Assembly: GCA_963761525.1 (NCBI GenBank)
Contig: CAVXHG010000002.1
Span: 496,001 to 560,000, forward strand
Direction of reading: 5' to 3'
DNA: 64,000 nucleotides
Origin: BOG-931 sp963761525
GTDB taxonomy: Bacteria > Pseudomonadota > Alphaproteobacteria > Rhizobiales > Xanthobacteraceae
A program made the translations under genes and the position numbers. The notes below the pieces were generated by a model that searched no databases, had not been told where the DNA came from, and was given only the letters and a program-made list of their open reading frames with translations. Of this stretch, positions 1 through 7,889 are shown piece by piece (the first letter of the stretch is position 1; each line of letters begins with the position of its first letter).

Positions 1-1170
1 CTTCAGCGCCGGCTTGGCGTCGAGATAGCCGACGTCGGCGCCGTTCTCGGGGTCGTCGGGTTTCTGGCCCTTCTTGGCCCGCACCAGGCTATTGACGTTG
101 TGACCGCCATCGCCGCAGACGATGAACGGGACGTCAAAATCCTTGCCGCCGAAACTTACTGTCCGGGTGTAGCGCTGATAATTGTGCGCGTGGCCGGATA
201 GAAAGGCGTGCGGATAGAGTCCCGCCTTCTGACAAACCGTATCGATCTCCCGCAGCATCACCACGCTGCTGCCGTGATCGCCGCCCGCGCCAGCGCTGCC
301 CTTTTCCGGCGCATAGCTGAACGGCGGGTGGTGAACGGCGAGGAGAACCGCGCCCTTGTATTTTTCGCGTTTGATCCTTTGTAGCTGCGCGGCAAGAAAC
401 GTGAGCTGAATGTCGGTGACGTTCGGCCATTTCTTGCTTTGGTTGGAGATCACGCCGGGGTCTTCCAGCGCATTGCTGAAAAGGCCGATGATGCGCACGA
501 ATGGCGCGTCGAGCGTGAAATAGACCCCCGGCTGCGTCATCGCGGTGCGATGCAGCGAGCCGGCTTCGGCCGTGATCGTAGGCTGCTCGGCGCAGAAATT
601 GCGCTGAAAGATGTCCAGCGGCTTCTGGCCGTTGGGCGTTCCGGGAACGACAAAGGAATCGTGGTTGCCCGGAATGGCAAAGATCGGTGCGGGGTAGGCG
701 CGGAACGGCTCGTAGAACTGATCGTAATAGTAGCGCGACTCGCCGAAGTTGTAGACCACGTCGCCGAGATGAAAGAGAAACGCCGCCCGGTTGTTCACGT
801 TGGCCTGCGCGCAATCGATTGAAACCTGATCCGCTACGCGAAGTTCGTTGGCATATTTGCGCGTTGCCGAGGCGCCGGAATCGCCGCAGCAGTGAAAGAT
901 GATTTTGCCGGCCTTTTTGATCTTGCCGAGTACTTCAGCGCCATGCGGACCGTAGGCCTCGTTCAGTCCGAAGACCTCGTCGTCGGCAACCCGTGAGGGC
1001 GGGATGGCGACCACATCCTTTGTCAGCAGTTTCTCGATCTGCTTGTAGGTCGCGTTGTCGCTTGCGTGCTTGGTCACGAAGCCGGTGGGATCCGGGGTCG
1101 GCTTGTCTTCGCTGAAGAAAGGCTCATGGAAGATCGGCTGCGGCAGGACTTTCGACACTGCGTCTGGCAT
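1..1170 (-). CDS. Metallophosphoesterase (calcineurin-like), C-terminus cut by window edge
   Basis: A reading frame of 390 codons without a stop runs from ATG at 1170 off the left edge, so the C-terminus is missing. It carries the ordered metal-binding blocks of the calcineurin-like phosphoesterase superfamily: GDSG near residue 96, GDVVY near 136, GNHD near 168, the HHPP block near 280 and GHAH near 326. These blocks normally hold a two-metal centre that hydrolyses phosphoester bonds. No signal peptide or membrane segment is seen, so it is probably cytosolic. A weak AGGGACG precedes the start. The substrate cannot be told from sequence. Nothing in the frame looks broken. Confidence 0.85.
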   Translation of the reverse strand, partial: MPDAVSKVLPQPIFHEPFFSEDKPTPDPTGFVTKHASDNATYKQIEKLLTKDVVAIPPSRVADDEVFGLNEAYGPHGAEVLGKIKKAGKIIFHCCGDSGASATRKYANELRVADQVSIDCAQANVNNRAAFLFHLGDVVYNFGESRYYYDQFYEPFRAYPAPIFAIPGNHDSFVVPGTPNGQKPLDIFQRNFCAEQPTITAEAGSLHRTAMTQPGVYFTLDAPFVRIIGLFSNALEDPGVISNQSKKWPNVTDIQLTFLAAQLQRIKREKYKGAVLLAVHHPPFSYAPEKGSAGAGGDHGSSVVMLREIDTVCQKAGLYPHAFLSGHAHNYQRYTRTVSFGGKDFDVPFIVCGDGGHNVNSLVRAKKGQKPDDPENGADVGYLDAKPALK

Positions 1171-1266
1171 CTCGCGTCCCTTCGATCATGGCGACGCTGA
1201 AAAATGTGCCAGAACTGTTACATCACGACGACAATCCGGTGCATCACAGCAGGACGAATTACATTT

Positions 1267-2226
1267 TCACTCGAACTTGATGCCTGCACGCTTAATAACG
1301 TCGCCCCATTTCTTGTAATCCGAGGCGATCAGCCTGGCGAAATCCTCGGGGCTGCCGCCGACAGGCTCATCGCCGACTAGCGCGATGTGTTCCTTGAATC
1401 CGGCGGTGGCGATAGCCTTGTTCATGGCGGCGTTCAGCTTGGCGATGATGGGCTTCGGCACCGCGGCAGGGGCGATCACGCCGCTCCAGGTTGGCGCCGA
1501 ATAGCCTGGTACCGTTTCGCCGATGGTCGGTAGATCCGGAAATGCCGCCGAGCGGTGTTCACCGCTCACACCCAGCGCTCGCACTTGCCCGGCGCGCGCG
1601 AACGACGACATGGTGTTGAGGCTTTCGAACATCAGCTGCACGCGGCCTGCAATGAGGTCGTTGATCGCCGGTGCGCCCCCCTTGTAGGGCACGTGGACAA
1701 TCTCGGTGCCGGTCATGAATTTAAACAGTTCGCCGCCGACGTGGCCCGGCGAACCATTGCTCGACGATGCGTTGGAGAGCTTGCCGGGATTCTGTTTGGC
1801 GTAAGCGATCAACGCGGCCACCGTTTGAAAAGGTGTCGTCGGCGAAACCGCGAGCATCAGGTGCCCGCGTGTCACAATCATGATCGGCTGAAAGTCATGT
1901 TCGGTATCGTAGGGCAGTTGCGCCACCAGATGCGGCGTGATCGCCAATGCGCCGATGGGTCCCATGCAAATCGTATAGCCGTCGGGCGGTGACTTGGCGG
2001 TGAGATCAAGTCCCACCGTGAGCGCGCCGCCGGGGCGGTCGTCGACAATGACCTGCTGCCCCAATTCGTCACCGAGTGGAGCGGCGAGCAGCCGCGCCAG
2101 CGTATCGGTCGCGCTGCCAGCAGCTTGCGGAACAATAAGATGAATGGGGCGGTCGGGATATTCCGCACGGGCACTCGTCGCGAACAGGCAGGCCGAAAGA
2201 CCAGCAATGATGAGCAGGCGGCGCAT
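1267..2226 (-). CDS. Bug/TctC family tripartite tricarboxylate transporter substrate-binding protein
   Basis: A 319-residue exported binding protein of the Bug (TctC) family. The start at 2226 is chosen because GAGGGAGAG lies just upstream and the protein then begins with a Sec-type signal, MRRLLIIAGL through an AxA site before EYPDRP. Longer in-frame starts run into the divergent aminotransferase gene. The family signature YPDRPI...VPQAAGSATD and the PPDGYT segment are present. Bug proteins bind small carboxylates in the periplasm and usually pass them to TctA/TctB permeases. No permease gene lies nearby. It is divergent from the aminotransferase at 2333 with about 100 bp between them. The ligand is unknown. 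Confidence 0.88.
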   Translation of the reverse strand: MRRLLIIAGLSACLFATSARAEYPDRPIHLIVPQAAGSATDTLARLLAAPLGDELGQQVIVDDRPGGALTVGLDLTAKSPPDGYTICMGPIGALAITPHLVAQLPYDTEHDFQPIMIVTRGHLMLAVSPTTPFQTVAALIAYAKQNPGKLSNASSSNGSPGHVGGELFKFMTGTEIVHVPYKGGAPAINDLIAGRVQLMFESLNTMSSFARAGQVRALGVSGEHRSAAFPDLPTIGETVPGYSAPTWSGVIAPAAVPKPIIAKLNAAMNKAIATAGFKEHIALVGDEPVGGSPEDFARLIASDYKKWGDVIKRAGIKFE

Positions 2227-2332
2227 TGTTGTTTTCTCTCCCTCGGCGTGGCCGGTTTTATGTGTCGGTCGTCCAAGTCTTTGCAGCAGGCGGCCTGAAC
2301 GCGCTAATGTCATCGGCAAGGGAGAAATGTCC

Positions 2333-3568
2333 ATGCCTGCACTAGACTTCGCGCCCCTGCTCGCGCCTGGATTACCGCCGGCCGCGGCCAAATGGAACGG
2401 CCTCGCCAAGTACAGTTTTGTCGGCGGCAACAACGACCCGGACCAGATTCCCGTCGATGTGTTGATCAAGGCCATGAGCGACGTGCTGGCGCGAGAGGGC
2501 AAGGACCTCGCGACGTACGGTCTTGCCAGCGGACCGCAGGGCTATCGGCCGCTGCGCGAGTTCCTGGCGAAAAAGCTCAATCGCACCGCAGGCATCGCTT
2601 GCGCTGCCGACGACATCCTCGTCACCTCCGGTTCGCTGCAGGCGCTCGATCTGGTCAACGGCGTTTTGCTGGCCCGTGGCGATACCATCATCACCGAAGC
2701 CGAAACCTATCAGGGCTCGCTCAACCGCTGGACCCGGCTCGGCGTCAATGCGATCGGCATCCCGCTCGACCGTGACGGCATGCGCATGGATGCGCTTGCC
2801 GCGGCGCTCGACGATCTCAAGCGCCGCAATGTGCGCGCCAAATACATCTACACCGTTCCGACCGTGCAGAATCCAACCGGTACGATCCTGAGTCTGGAGC
2901 GCCGGCAGGAATTATTGCGGCTCGCCGCCGCGCACGGCGTGCCGATCTTCGAGGACGATTGCTACGCCGATCTGATCTGGGACGGAAAGCGCCCGCCGGC
3001 GCTCCATGCCATGAGCAAACATGGCGGTGTCGTCCATATCGGCTCGTTTTCCAAGTCGATCGCGCCGGCATTGCGCGTCGGCTACATCGTTGCGGAATGG
3101 GCGCTGCTCTCGCGCATGCTCGCGATCAAGACCGACGCCGGCTCCGGCGCGCTCGAACAAATGGTGCTCGGCGAATATTGTACGGCGCATTTCGACACCC
3201 ACGTGCCGAAACTGACGCGCGGCTTGCGCGCCAAGCTCGAGACCATGATGGATGCGCTCAATGAGCATTTCGGCACCGCGGCCGAATTCGACGATCCGAA
3301 AGGCGGCATCTTCCTGTGGGTGAAGCTGCCGGACCAGGTCGACACGCTCAAACTCTATCAGGCGGCGCTCGCTGCCGGGGTCGCCATCAATCCCGGTCCG
3401 GAATGGACCACCGATAAAGCTTACGGCAAGAGCCGCACGCGGCTGTGCTTTGCCAGCCCGTCGCACGAAGAGATCCGCGCCGGCATCGCGACGCTAGCCG
3501 AAATCTGTCGCCGTGAGTTTGGCGTGCCAGACCGCATCGCCAATGTGCAGCAGAAGGCGAAGGCATAA
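2333..3568 (+). CDS. PLP-dependent aminotransferase, class I/II (2-aminoadipate/MocR-type fold)
   Basis: A 411-residue fold-type I pyridoxal-phosphate aminotransferase without the N-terminal GntR helix-turn-helix of MocR regulators. Visible landmarks are NPTG after VPTVQ, the DDCYADL cofactor-aspartate block, and SFSKSIAP, which holds the Schiff-base lysine. The closest families are 2-aminoadipate or aromatic/branched-chain aminotransferases. The true amino donor is not predictable. Two starts are possible: ATG 2327 lies only 2 bp from GGGAG, while ATG 2333 lies 8 bp from it, so 2333 is preferred. It is divergent from a Bug solute-binding gene, which hints at amino or keto acid uptake and use, but this is inference. 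Confidence 0.85.
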   Translation: MPALDFAPLLAPGLPPAAAKWNGLAKYSFVGGNNDPDQIPVDVLIKAMSDVLAREGKDLATYGLASGPQGYRPLREFLAKKLNRTAGIACAADDILVTSGSLQALDLVNGVLLARGDTIITEAETYQGSLNRWTRLGVNAIGIPLDRDGMRMDALAAALDDLKRRNVRAKYIYTVPTVQNPTGTILSLERRQELLRLAAAHGVPIFEDDCYADLIWDGKRPPALHAMSKHGGVVHIGSFSKSIAPALRVGYIVAEWALLSRMLAIKTDAGSGALEQMVLGEYCTAHFDTHVPKLTRGLRAKLETMMDALNEHFGTAAEFDDPKGGIFLWVKLPDQVDTLKLYQAALAAGVAINPGPEWTTDKAYGKSRTRLCFASPSHEEIRAGIATLAEICRREFGVPDRIANVQQKAKA

Positions 3569-3571
3569 ATT

Positions 3572-3711
3572 CCGTCATCCTGAGGTGGCCGCCATAAGCG
3601 CGTTTACGCGCGTCTTCGACACGCTATGGCGGCCCTCGAAGGGCGACGGCCCGCGCGTCTGAGCAGGATCCTTCGAGGCCCGCGCCGTGCGCGGGCACCT
3701 CAGGATGACGG
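3572..3711. repeat. Large imperfect palindrome with CGTCATCCTGAGGTG ends (REP-like)
   Basis: The ends CCGTCATCCTGAGGTG and CACCTCAGGATGACGG are exact inverted copies about 108 bp apart. Inside are further inverted segments (CCGCCATA...TATGGCGG, and CCCGCGCCGTGCGCGGG near 3679). It fills the gap between two convergent genes, so it could also end transcription from both sides. Similar palindromes are scattered through Bradyrhizobium and Rhodopseudomonas genomes (from memory). Confidence 0.75.
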
Positions 3712-3719
3712 CTCTTAGT

Positions 3720-4019
3720 TCAAAACCCCTTCACCACCTGATTGACGTGCTCGACCTCGGGCGGCGAGGCGAAGCAGTGCGCGACGTGCTTGCGCCATTC
3801 CTGAAAGTCGGGCGAACCGCGGAAGTCGACGGTGTGGTTCTCGACCGTGTCCCAGCCAACGAACAGCCGGTACCGGCTCGGCTTCTCGATCGAGCGCCGC
3901 AATTCCATGCTGCGGCAACCCTTGGCGCGCTGGAAGACCGGCGCGGCATTTTTCACACCGTTTTCAAATTCCGCTTCCATGCCCGGCTTGACGTCGATTT
4001 GCGCGATTTCAGTAATCAT
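3720..4019 (-). CDS. Antibiotic biosynthesis monooxygenase (ABM) domain protein
   Basis: A 99-residue single-domain protein of the dimeric alpha/beta-barrel (ABM) type. It starts MITEIAQIDVKPGMEAEFE and has the typical pattern of an edge strand, a helix with FQRAKGC, then strands holding RYRLFVGWDTVE and FRGSPDFQEW. Members are small cytosolic monooxygenases or stress proteins and many have no known substrate. ATG 4019 is chosen; a GTG two codons upstream (4025) is also possible. It converges with the aminotransferase across the palindrome. Confidence 0.7.
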   Translation of the reverse strand: MITEIAQIDVKPGMEAEFENGVKNAAPVFQRAKGCRSMELRRSIEKPSRYRLFVGWDTVENHTVDFRGSPDFQEWRKHVAHCFASPPEVEHVNQVVKGF

Positions 4020-4134
4020 GATCACTCATCCCAGCCGTGAAAAACGAGCCTAGCACGGTCGCCGGGAGGGCTTAAATAAGCACCGGACGACCGCTAACCT
4101 TTTTCATTCCCACCTCATCACGCAAAGGCTTGTC

Positions 4135-4851
4135 ATGATCGACGTACACTACTGGACCACGCCGAACGGTCATAAGGTGACGATTTTTCTCGAAGAGGCC
4201 GGATTGGAGTACAAAATCATTCCGGTCAATATCGGCAAGGGTGAACAGTTCAAGGCGGAGTTTCTGGCGGTGTCGCCGAACAACCGCATCCCCGCCATCG
4301 TCGATCGCGACCCGCCAGGCGGTGGCGAGCCGATTTCGGTTTTCGAATCTGGCGCCATCCTGTTTTATCTCGCCAACAAGAGCGGCAAATTCATCGCTAC
4401 GGATATGCGCGCGCGTATGCAGACGGTCGAGTGGCTGTTCTGGCAAATGGGCGGTCTCGGTCCGATGGCCGGTCAGTACAATCACTTTGGCAACTACGCG
4501 CAGGAGAAGCTGCAATACGCGATCGACCGCTATCGCAACGAAGTGAATCGGCTCTACGGCGTGATGAACAAGCGGCTCGCCGATCGGCCGTTTCTTGCTG
4601 GCGAATATTCGATTGCCGACATGGCCTGCTATCCCTGGGTTCTGCCGGAGCGCCAGGCCCAAAATATCGCCGACTTTCCGCACCTGAAGCGCTGGCATGA
4701 GACCATCAAGGCGCGGCCAGCGGTGGTCAAAGCCTACGAGTGGACGTCGAAGATCAATCCCGGCCAAGGCGGCATCCGCACTGCGGAAGAGCGCGCCATT
4801 CTGTTTGGTCAGACGTCGCAGTCGATCACCGCTGCCGCGTCGAAAGCGTAA
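4135..4851 (+). CDS. Glutathione S-transferase family, YfcG/YghU-like disulfide oxidoreductase
   Basis: A 238-residue protein with an N-terminal thioredoxin-like GST domain (WTTPNGHKVTIFLEEAG, then NNRIPAIVD with the cis-proline, and FESGAIL for glutathione binding) and a C-terminal all-helical domain containing GEYSIADMACYPW. The WTTPNGHK opening is characteristic of nu-class GSTs such as YfcG and YghU, which use bound glutathione disulfide to reduce disulfides. It is cytosolic. The start at 4135 is preceded by AAAGG. It converges with ldt, with a strong terminator between them. Confidence 0.88.
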   Translation: MIDVHYWTTPNGHKVTIFLEEAGLEYKIIPVNIGKGEQFKAEFLAVSPNNRIPAIVDRDPPGGGEPISVFESGAILFYLANKSGKFIATDMRARMQTVEWLFWQMGGLGPMAGQYNHFGNYAQEKLQYAIDRYRNEVNRLYGVMNKRLADRPFLAGEYSIADMACYPWVLPERQAQNIADFPHLKRWHETIKARPAVVKAYEWTSKINPGQGGIRTAEERAILFGQTSQSITAAASKA

Positions 4852-4868
4852 GCAGCGCTTCCTAGTTG

Positions 4869-4917
4869 GAGCATGATCTTTTCGGAAAACCGGGAGGCCA
4901 CTTTTCCGGATCATGCC
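4869..4917. repeat. Dispersed palindrome, GAGCATGATC...GATCATGC family, copy 1
   Basis: An imperfect inverted repeat: GAGCATGATCTTTTCGGAAAACCG faces CACTTTTCCGGATCATGCC. The same element recurs at 35728-35800 and 53820-53868. It is intergenic and probably a REP-like element. Confidence 0.7.
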
Positions 4918-4918
4918 T

Positions 4919-4964
4919 TAAAAAACAAACGGCCCGCGAACTCAATCGCGGGCCGTTCTGTTTA
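4919..4964. terminator. Bidirectional rho-independent terminator between GST and ldt
   Basis: An 11-bp perfect stem (ACGGCCCGCGA / TCGCGGGCCGT) with a 6-nt loop. On the left is an A-run and on the right TCTGTTT, so it can work for both the plus-strand GST and the minus-strand L,D-transpeptidase. Confidence 0.8.
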
Positions 4965-4987
4965 GGTATTGAGTCTAGTCTGACAGA

Positions 4988-5611
4988 TTAATCCTGCCGG
5001 ACGATAACGTGGGTGCCGACCGGCACGCGATCGTAAAGATCGATCACATCGTCATTGACGAGGCGGAAACACCCCGATGAGACGGCTTGACCGATCGTTT
5101 CCGGCGCGTTGGTGCCGTGGATACGATAGACGGTATTGCCGAGATACATTGCTCGTGCGCCGAGCGGATTACCCGGTCCGCCGGCCATGAAGCGCGGCAG
5201 ATAAGGTTGGCGCTGGATCATCTCAGGCGGCGGATGCCAGTCGGGCCACTCAGCCTTGCGTGCGATTTGCAGCAGCCCCTGCCACGTGAAGCCATCGCGG
5301 CCGACGCCGATGCCGTAACGCATCGCCCGCGTTTCGCTTTCGATCAGATAAAGGTGCCGCTCCAGAGTATCGATAATGATCGTTCCGGGCGGTTGCTGGG
5401 ACCGATAGAACACGGCCTGCCGCTGATAATCCTGCGGCAGGTTGTCGTCGCTGTTGCCGTGGTCGACGCCGGGATCGACGTCTGCCATCGTCGGCTGGAA
5501 GTTGACGAGGGAGCCGCGCTGCTGCTGCGCGGGCGCGCTGCCCGAAACGGTGCAAAGCACCGCCGCGGCCGCGAACGCCACCAAACCCTGAAGCTTTCTC
5601 TTGCAAGTCAT
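4988..5611 (-). CDS. L,D-transpeptidase (YkuD/ErfK domain), exported
   Basis: A 207-residue protein with a cleavable-type signal (basic MTCKRKLQ, then an Ala/Val-rich core ending SGSAPA). The YkuD catalytic motif HGTNAP...SSGCFRL is complete and includes the nucleophile cysteine. The domain begins IIIDTLERHLYLIES. These enzymes make 3-3 cross-links in peptidoglycan or attach outer-membrane proteins to it, in the periplasm. ATG 5611 is preferred because it gives a proper signal peptide; an in-frame ATG at 5674 adds a polar extension without a ribosome-binding site. The gene ends against the bidirectional terminator. Confidence 0.88.
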   Translation of the reverse strand: MTCKRKLQGLVAFAAAAVLCTVSGSAPAQQQRGSLVNFQPTMADVDPGVDHGNSDDNLPQDYQRQAVFYRSQQPPGTIIIDTLERHLYLIESETRAMRYGIGVGRDGFTWQGLLQIARKAEWPDWHPPPEMIQRQPYLPRFMAGGPGNPLGARAMYLGNTVYRIHGTNAPETIGQAVSSGCFRLVNDDVIDLYDRVPVGTHVIVRQD

Positions 5612-5702
5612 GACGTCACTCTGTTCCGAACGCCGTTGCCATTCAATACCCGATTGCGTGATCGGTCCATCCATCGCCGGCGGGTAGTACTATGGTGCGG
5701 CG

Positions 5703-6481
5703 CTACTGCGCGGCGCCGCCGAAATAGCCGGTGATTTTCCAGCCGCCAGCGTCCTTAGTATAGCACATTTCATCGCCGCCCAGCGGGGCGATGGAGTCGA
5801 CCGGGATATAGCCGGATTTTCCTGACGGCGTTGCGACGTGCAGGAACATCGGCGGATTGGCGTCGCTCGGCGGCGCCGTGTCGGGCAATACCCGCACCAG
5901 ATTAAGGCCGAGCTTGTCGATGACCGGTGCGTTGCCCTTCGCCTCGGCGCGGACTTCGAGGCCGTCCTTCAGCGGATAGCCCCACTCGGACGGGTCGGTC
6001 TGGGTTTTGTCGGCCAACGCCTGGAATGCCTTGGAGTCGATCTTCGGATCGGCCGGCGCGCAGAAAACGCCTTTCTGATCCGGCAATTCCGACGCCGTCG
6101 GATCGCCGGCGAAGCTCGCCAGGGCGTCCCAGCCTGAACCGTCCTTGTCGTCGAGATCGATGGCCTTGGCCAGATTGTCGATGCCGGGCTTGCTCTTGTT
6201 GGCGAGGTCCTTGTCCTGGACCCAGAAAATCCCTGGGCGACGACCAATTTTGCCAGCGCCGCGCGATCTTTTTTCGCGGCGATCGCGCCGAGCTGCTTAT
6301 GAAAATCCTGGAAGCCGGGATCGTTGTAAGGCTGGGGTGGCGTGGCGGCGACCGCCGTATAGGGCTTGATCGGGGCCGGTGGTGGCGGCTTCAGCGGCAA
6401 TATCTGCTGTTGCTGGCCTTGTGCTGCCGCGACGGAGATTAATGACAGGACGAAAATCGAAGCGAGAAGAGGACGGCGCAT
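5703..6481 (-). pseudogene. Exported SH3-like hypothetical protein, broken by a one-base deletion near 6231-6236
   Basis: The start at 6481 has GGAG 8 bp upstream and opens a Sec signal (MRRPLLASIFVLSLISVAAAQ) followed by a proline-rich segment. After LVVAQG the frame is lost. Adding one G near 6231-6236 restores a sensible continuation, GIFWVQDKDLANKSKPG, which leads into the second reading frame ending at 5703 (KNAPVIDKL... GYIPVDSIAPLGGDEMCY, like a bacterial SH3 domain). The span of 779 bp fits a single missing base. About 259 residues if repaired. Its function is unknown; it is probably periplasmic. Confidence 0.65.
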
Positions 6482-6523
6482 CGCGAGAACTCCGGTTTCA
6501 AAGTCGGCGCAAAGCCTGAGTTG

Positions 6524-6552
6524 CCAAAACCTGTGGTGCCAAACCTGTGGTG
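6524..6552. repeat. Tandem duplication of CCAAA(A)CCTGTGGTG
   Basis: Two adjacent copies (15 and 14 bp) of the same word lie in the 190-bp gap upstream of the exported-protein gene. No other content is recognised in that gap. Confidence 0.6.
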
Positions 6553-6669
6553 CAATCGCGGCAGCGATAGCCACGAAATGCGACCGAGGTGCGGCGGCCC
6601 GCCGCAGCTTAGTCGATTTTCGCTTGCGATGCAGCGGTTGTTCTGGGCGCGGTCTCACTCCAGACGACC

Positions 6670-7803
6670 TCAGTATGACTTCGGGAGACCCAAAACTTTC
6701 TCGGCGATGAAGCAGAGAATGAGATGTGGCGTGACCGGCGCGATGCGCGCGATCATGCTCTCGCGGAGATAGCGTTCGACGTGAAATTCTTTGGCGTAGC
6801 CGTAGCCGCCATGGGTCATCACCGCGGTCTGGCAGGCTTTGAAGCCGGCCTCGGCGCCGAGATATTTGGCGGCGTTGGCGGCCGGGCCGCACGGCATGCC
6901 GCTGTCGTATTGCCACGCCGCTTTCATCGCCACGAGCTCGGCCGCTTCAAGCTCCATCCAGCACTCCGCCAGCGGATGCTGAATGGCCTGGTTCTTTCCG
7001 ATCGGACGGCCGAACACGACACGCTCTCTGGCGTAAGCGGCGGCGCGCGTGAGCGCAGCGCGGCCTAATCCGATCGCCTCGACGGCGACCAGGATGCGTT
7101 CCGGATTGAAGCCGTCGATGATGTATTTGAAGCCTTGGCCCTCCTCGCCGATGCGATCCTCGACCGGGACTTCGAGATTGTCGATAAACACCTGGTTCGA
7201 GTCGACCGCCTTGCGCCCCATCTTTTCGATCTCGCGCACCTCGACAAAGCGGCGGTCGAGCGCGGTGAAGAACAATGACAGGCCATCGGTCGACTTGCGC
7301 ACCCGCTCCGCCGGCGTAGTGCGGGTGAGGACCAGCATCCGGTCGGCGACCTGCGCCGTGCTGATCCAGATCTTGGCGCCGTTGACGACATAGCGGTCGC
7401 CGCGGCGTTCGGCGCGGGTTTGCAGTTTTGCTGTGTCGAGGCCGGCGTTAGGCTCGGTGACCGCGAAGCAGGCCTTTTCCTTGCCGCTAACGATCGGCGG
7501 CAGCATCCGGCGTTTCTGTTCGTCGGTGCCGTAGACCACGACCGGATTGAGCCCGAAGATATTCATGTGCACGGCCGACGCGCCGGAGAAACCCGCGCCC
7601 GATGCCGCGATGGTGTGCATCATCACCGCGGCTTCGCTGATGCCGAGCCCCGATCCGCCGTAGCTTTCCGGAATGCAGACGCCCAGCCAGCCGTCAGCCG
7701 CGAGCGCGCGATGAAATTCGTGGGGAAATTCGCCATCGCTGTCGCGCTTGAGCCAATAGTCGTCGCCAAAGCGCGCGCAGATTTTCTCGACGGCGTCGCG
7801 CAC
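6670..7803 (-). CDS. Acyl-CoA dehydrogenase family protein
   Basis: 377 residues cover nearly the full acyl-CoA dehydrogenase fold: the N-terminal helical part (VEKICARFGDDYW), the middle strand domain with FAVTEPNAGLDT and WISTAQVAD for FAD, and the C-terminal helices (ERVVFGRPIGKNQAIQHPLAE, then THGGYGYAKEFHVERYLRE). It oxidises an acyl-CoA to the enoyl-CoA in the cytosol and hands electrons to ETF. The only in-frame start is GTG 7803, which has no good ribosome-binding site and loses the usual first ~12 residues. The upstream DNA reads IDFAL then SELQQS in two frames, so one extra base near 7820-7825 probably breaks the real N-terminus. Confidence 0.8.
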   Translation of the reverse strand: MRDAVEKICARFGDDYWLKRDSDGEFPHEFHRALAADGWLGVCIPESYGGSGLGISEAAVMMHTIAASGAGFSGASAVHMNIFGLNPVVVYGTDEQKRRMLPPIVSGKEKACFAVTEPNAGLDTAKLQTRAERRGDRYVVNGAKIWISTAQVADRMLVLTRTTPAERVRKSTDGLSLFFTALDRRFVEVREIEKMGRKAVDSNQVFIDNLEVPVEDRIGEEGQGFKYIIDGFNPERILVAVEAIGLGRAALTRAAAYARERVVFGRPIGKNQAIQHPLAECWMELEAAELVAMKAAWQYDSGMPCGPAANAAKYLGAEAGFKACQTAVMTHGGYGYAKEFHVERYLRESMIARIAPVTPHLILCFIAEKVLGLPKSY

Positions 7804-7889
7804 CGATTGCTGAAGTTCTGATGAGGGCGAAGTCGATGGGCGTTACTCCGGATGACGAAGCGTAGCCCGGATCAAGCGGCGGAAGTCAG

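Noticed and set aside
2144..2332. N-terminal extension of the aminotransferase
   Set aside because: It overlaps the divergent Bug gene and its promoter region, and a good ribosome-binding site lies just before 2333.
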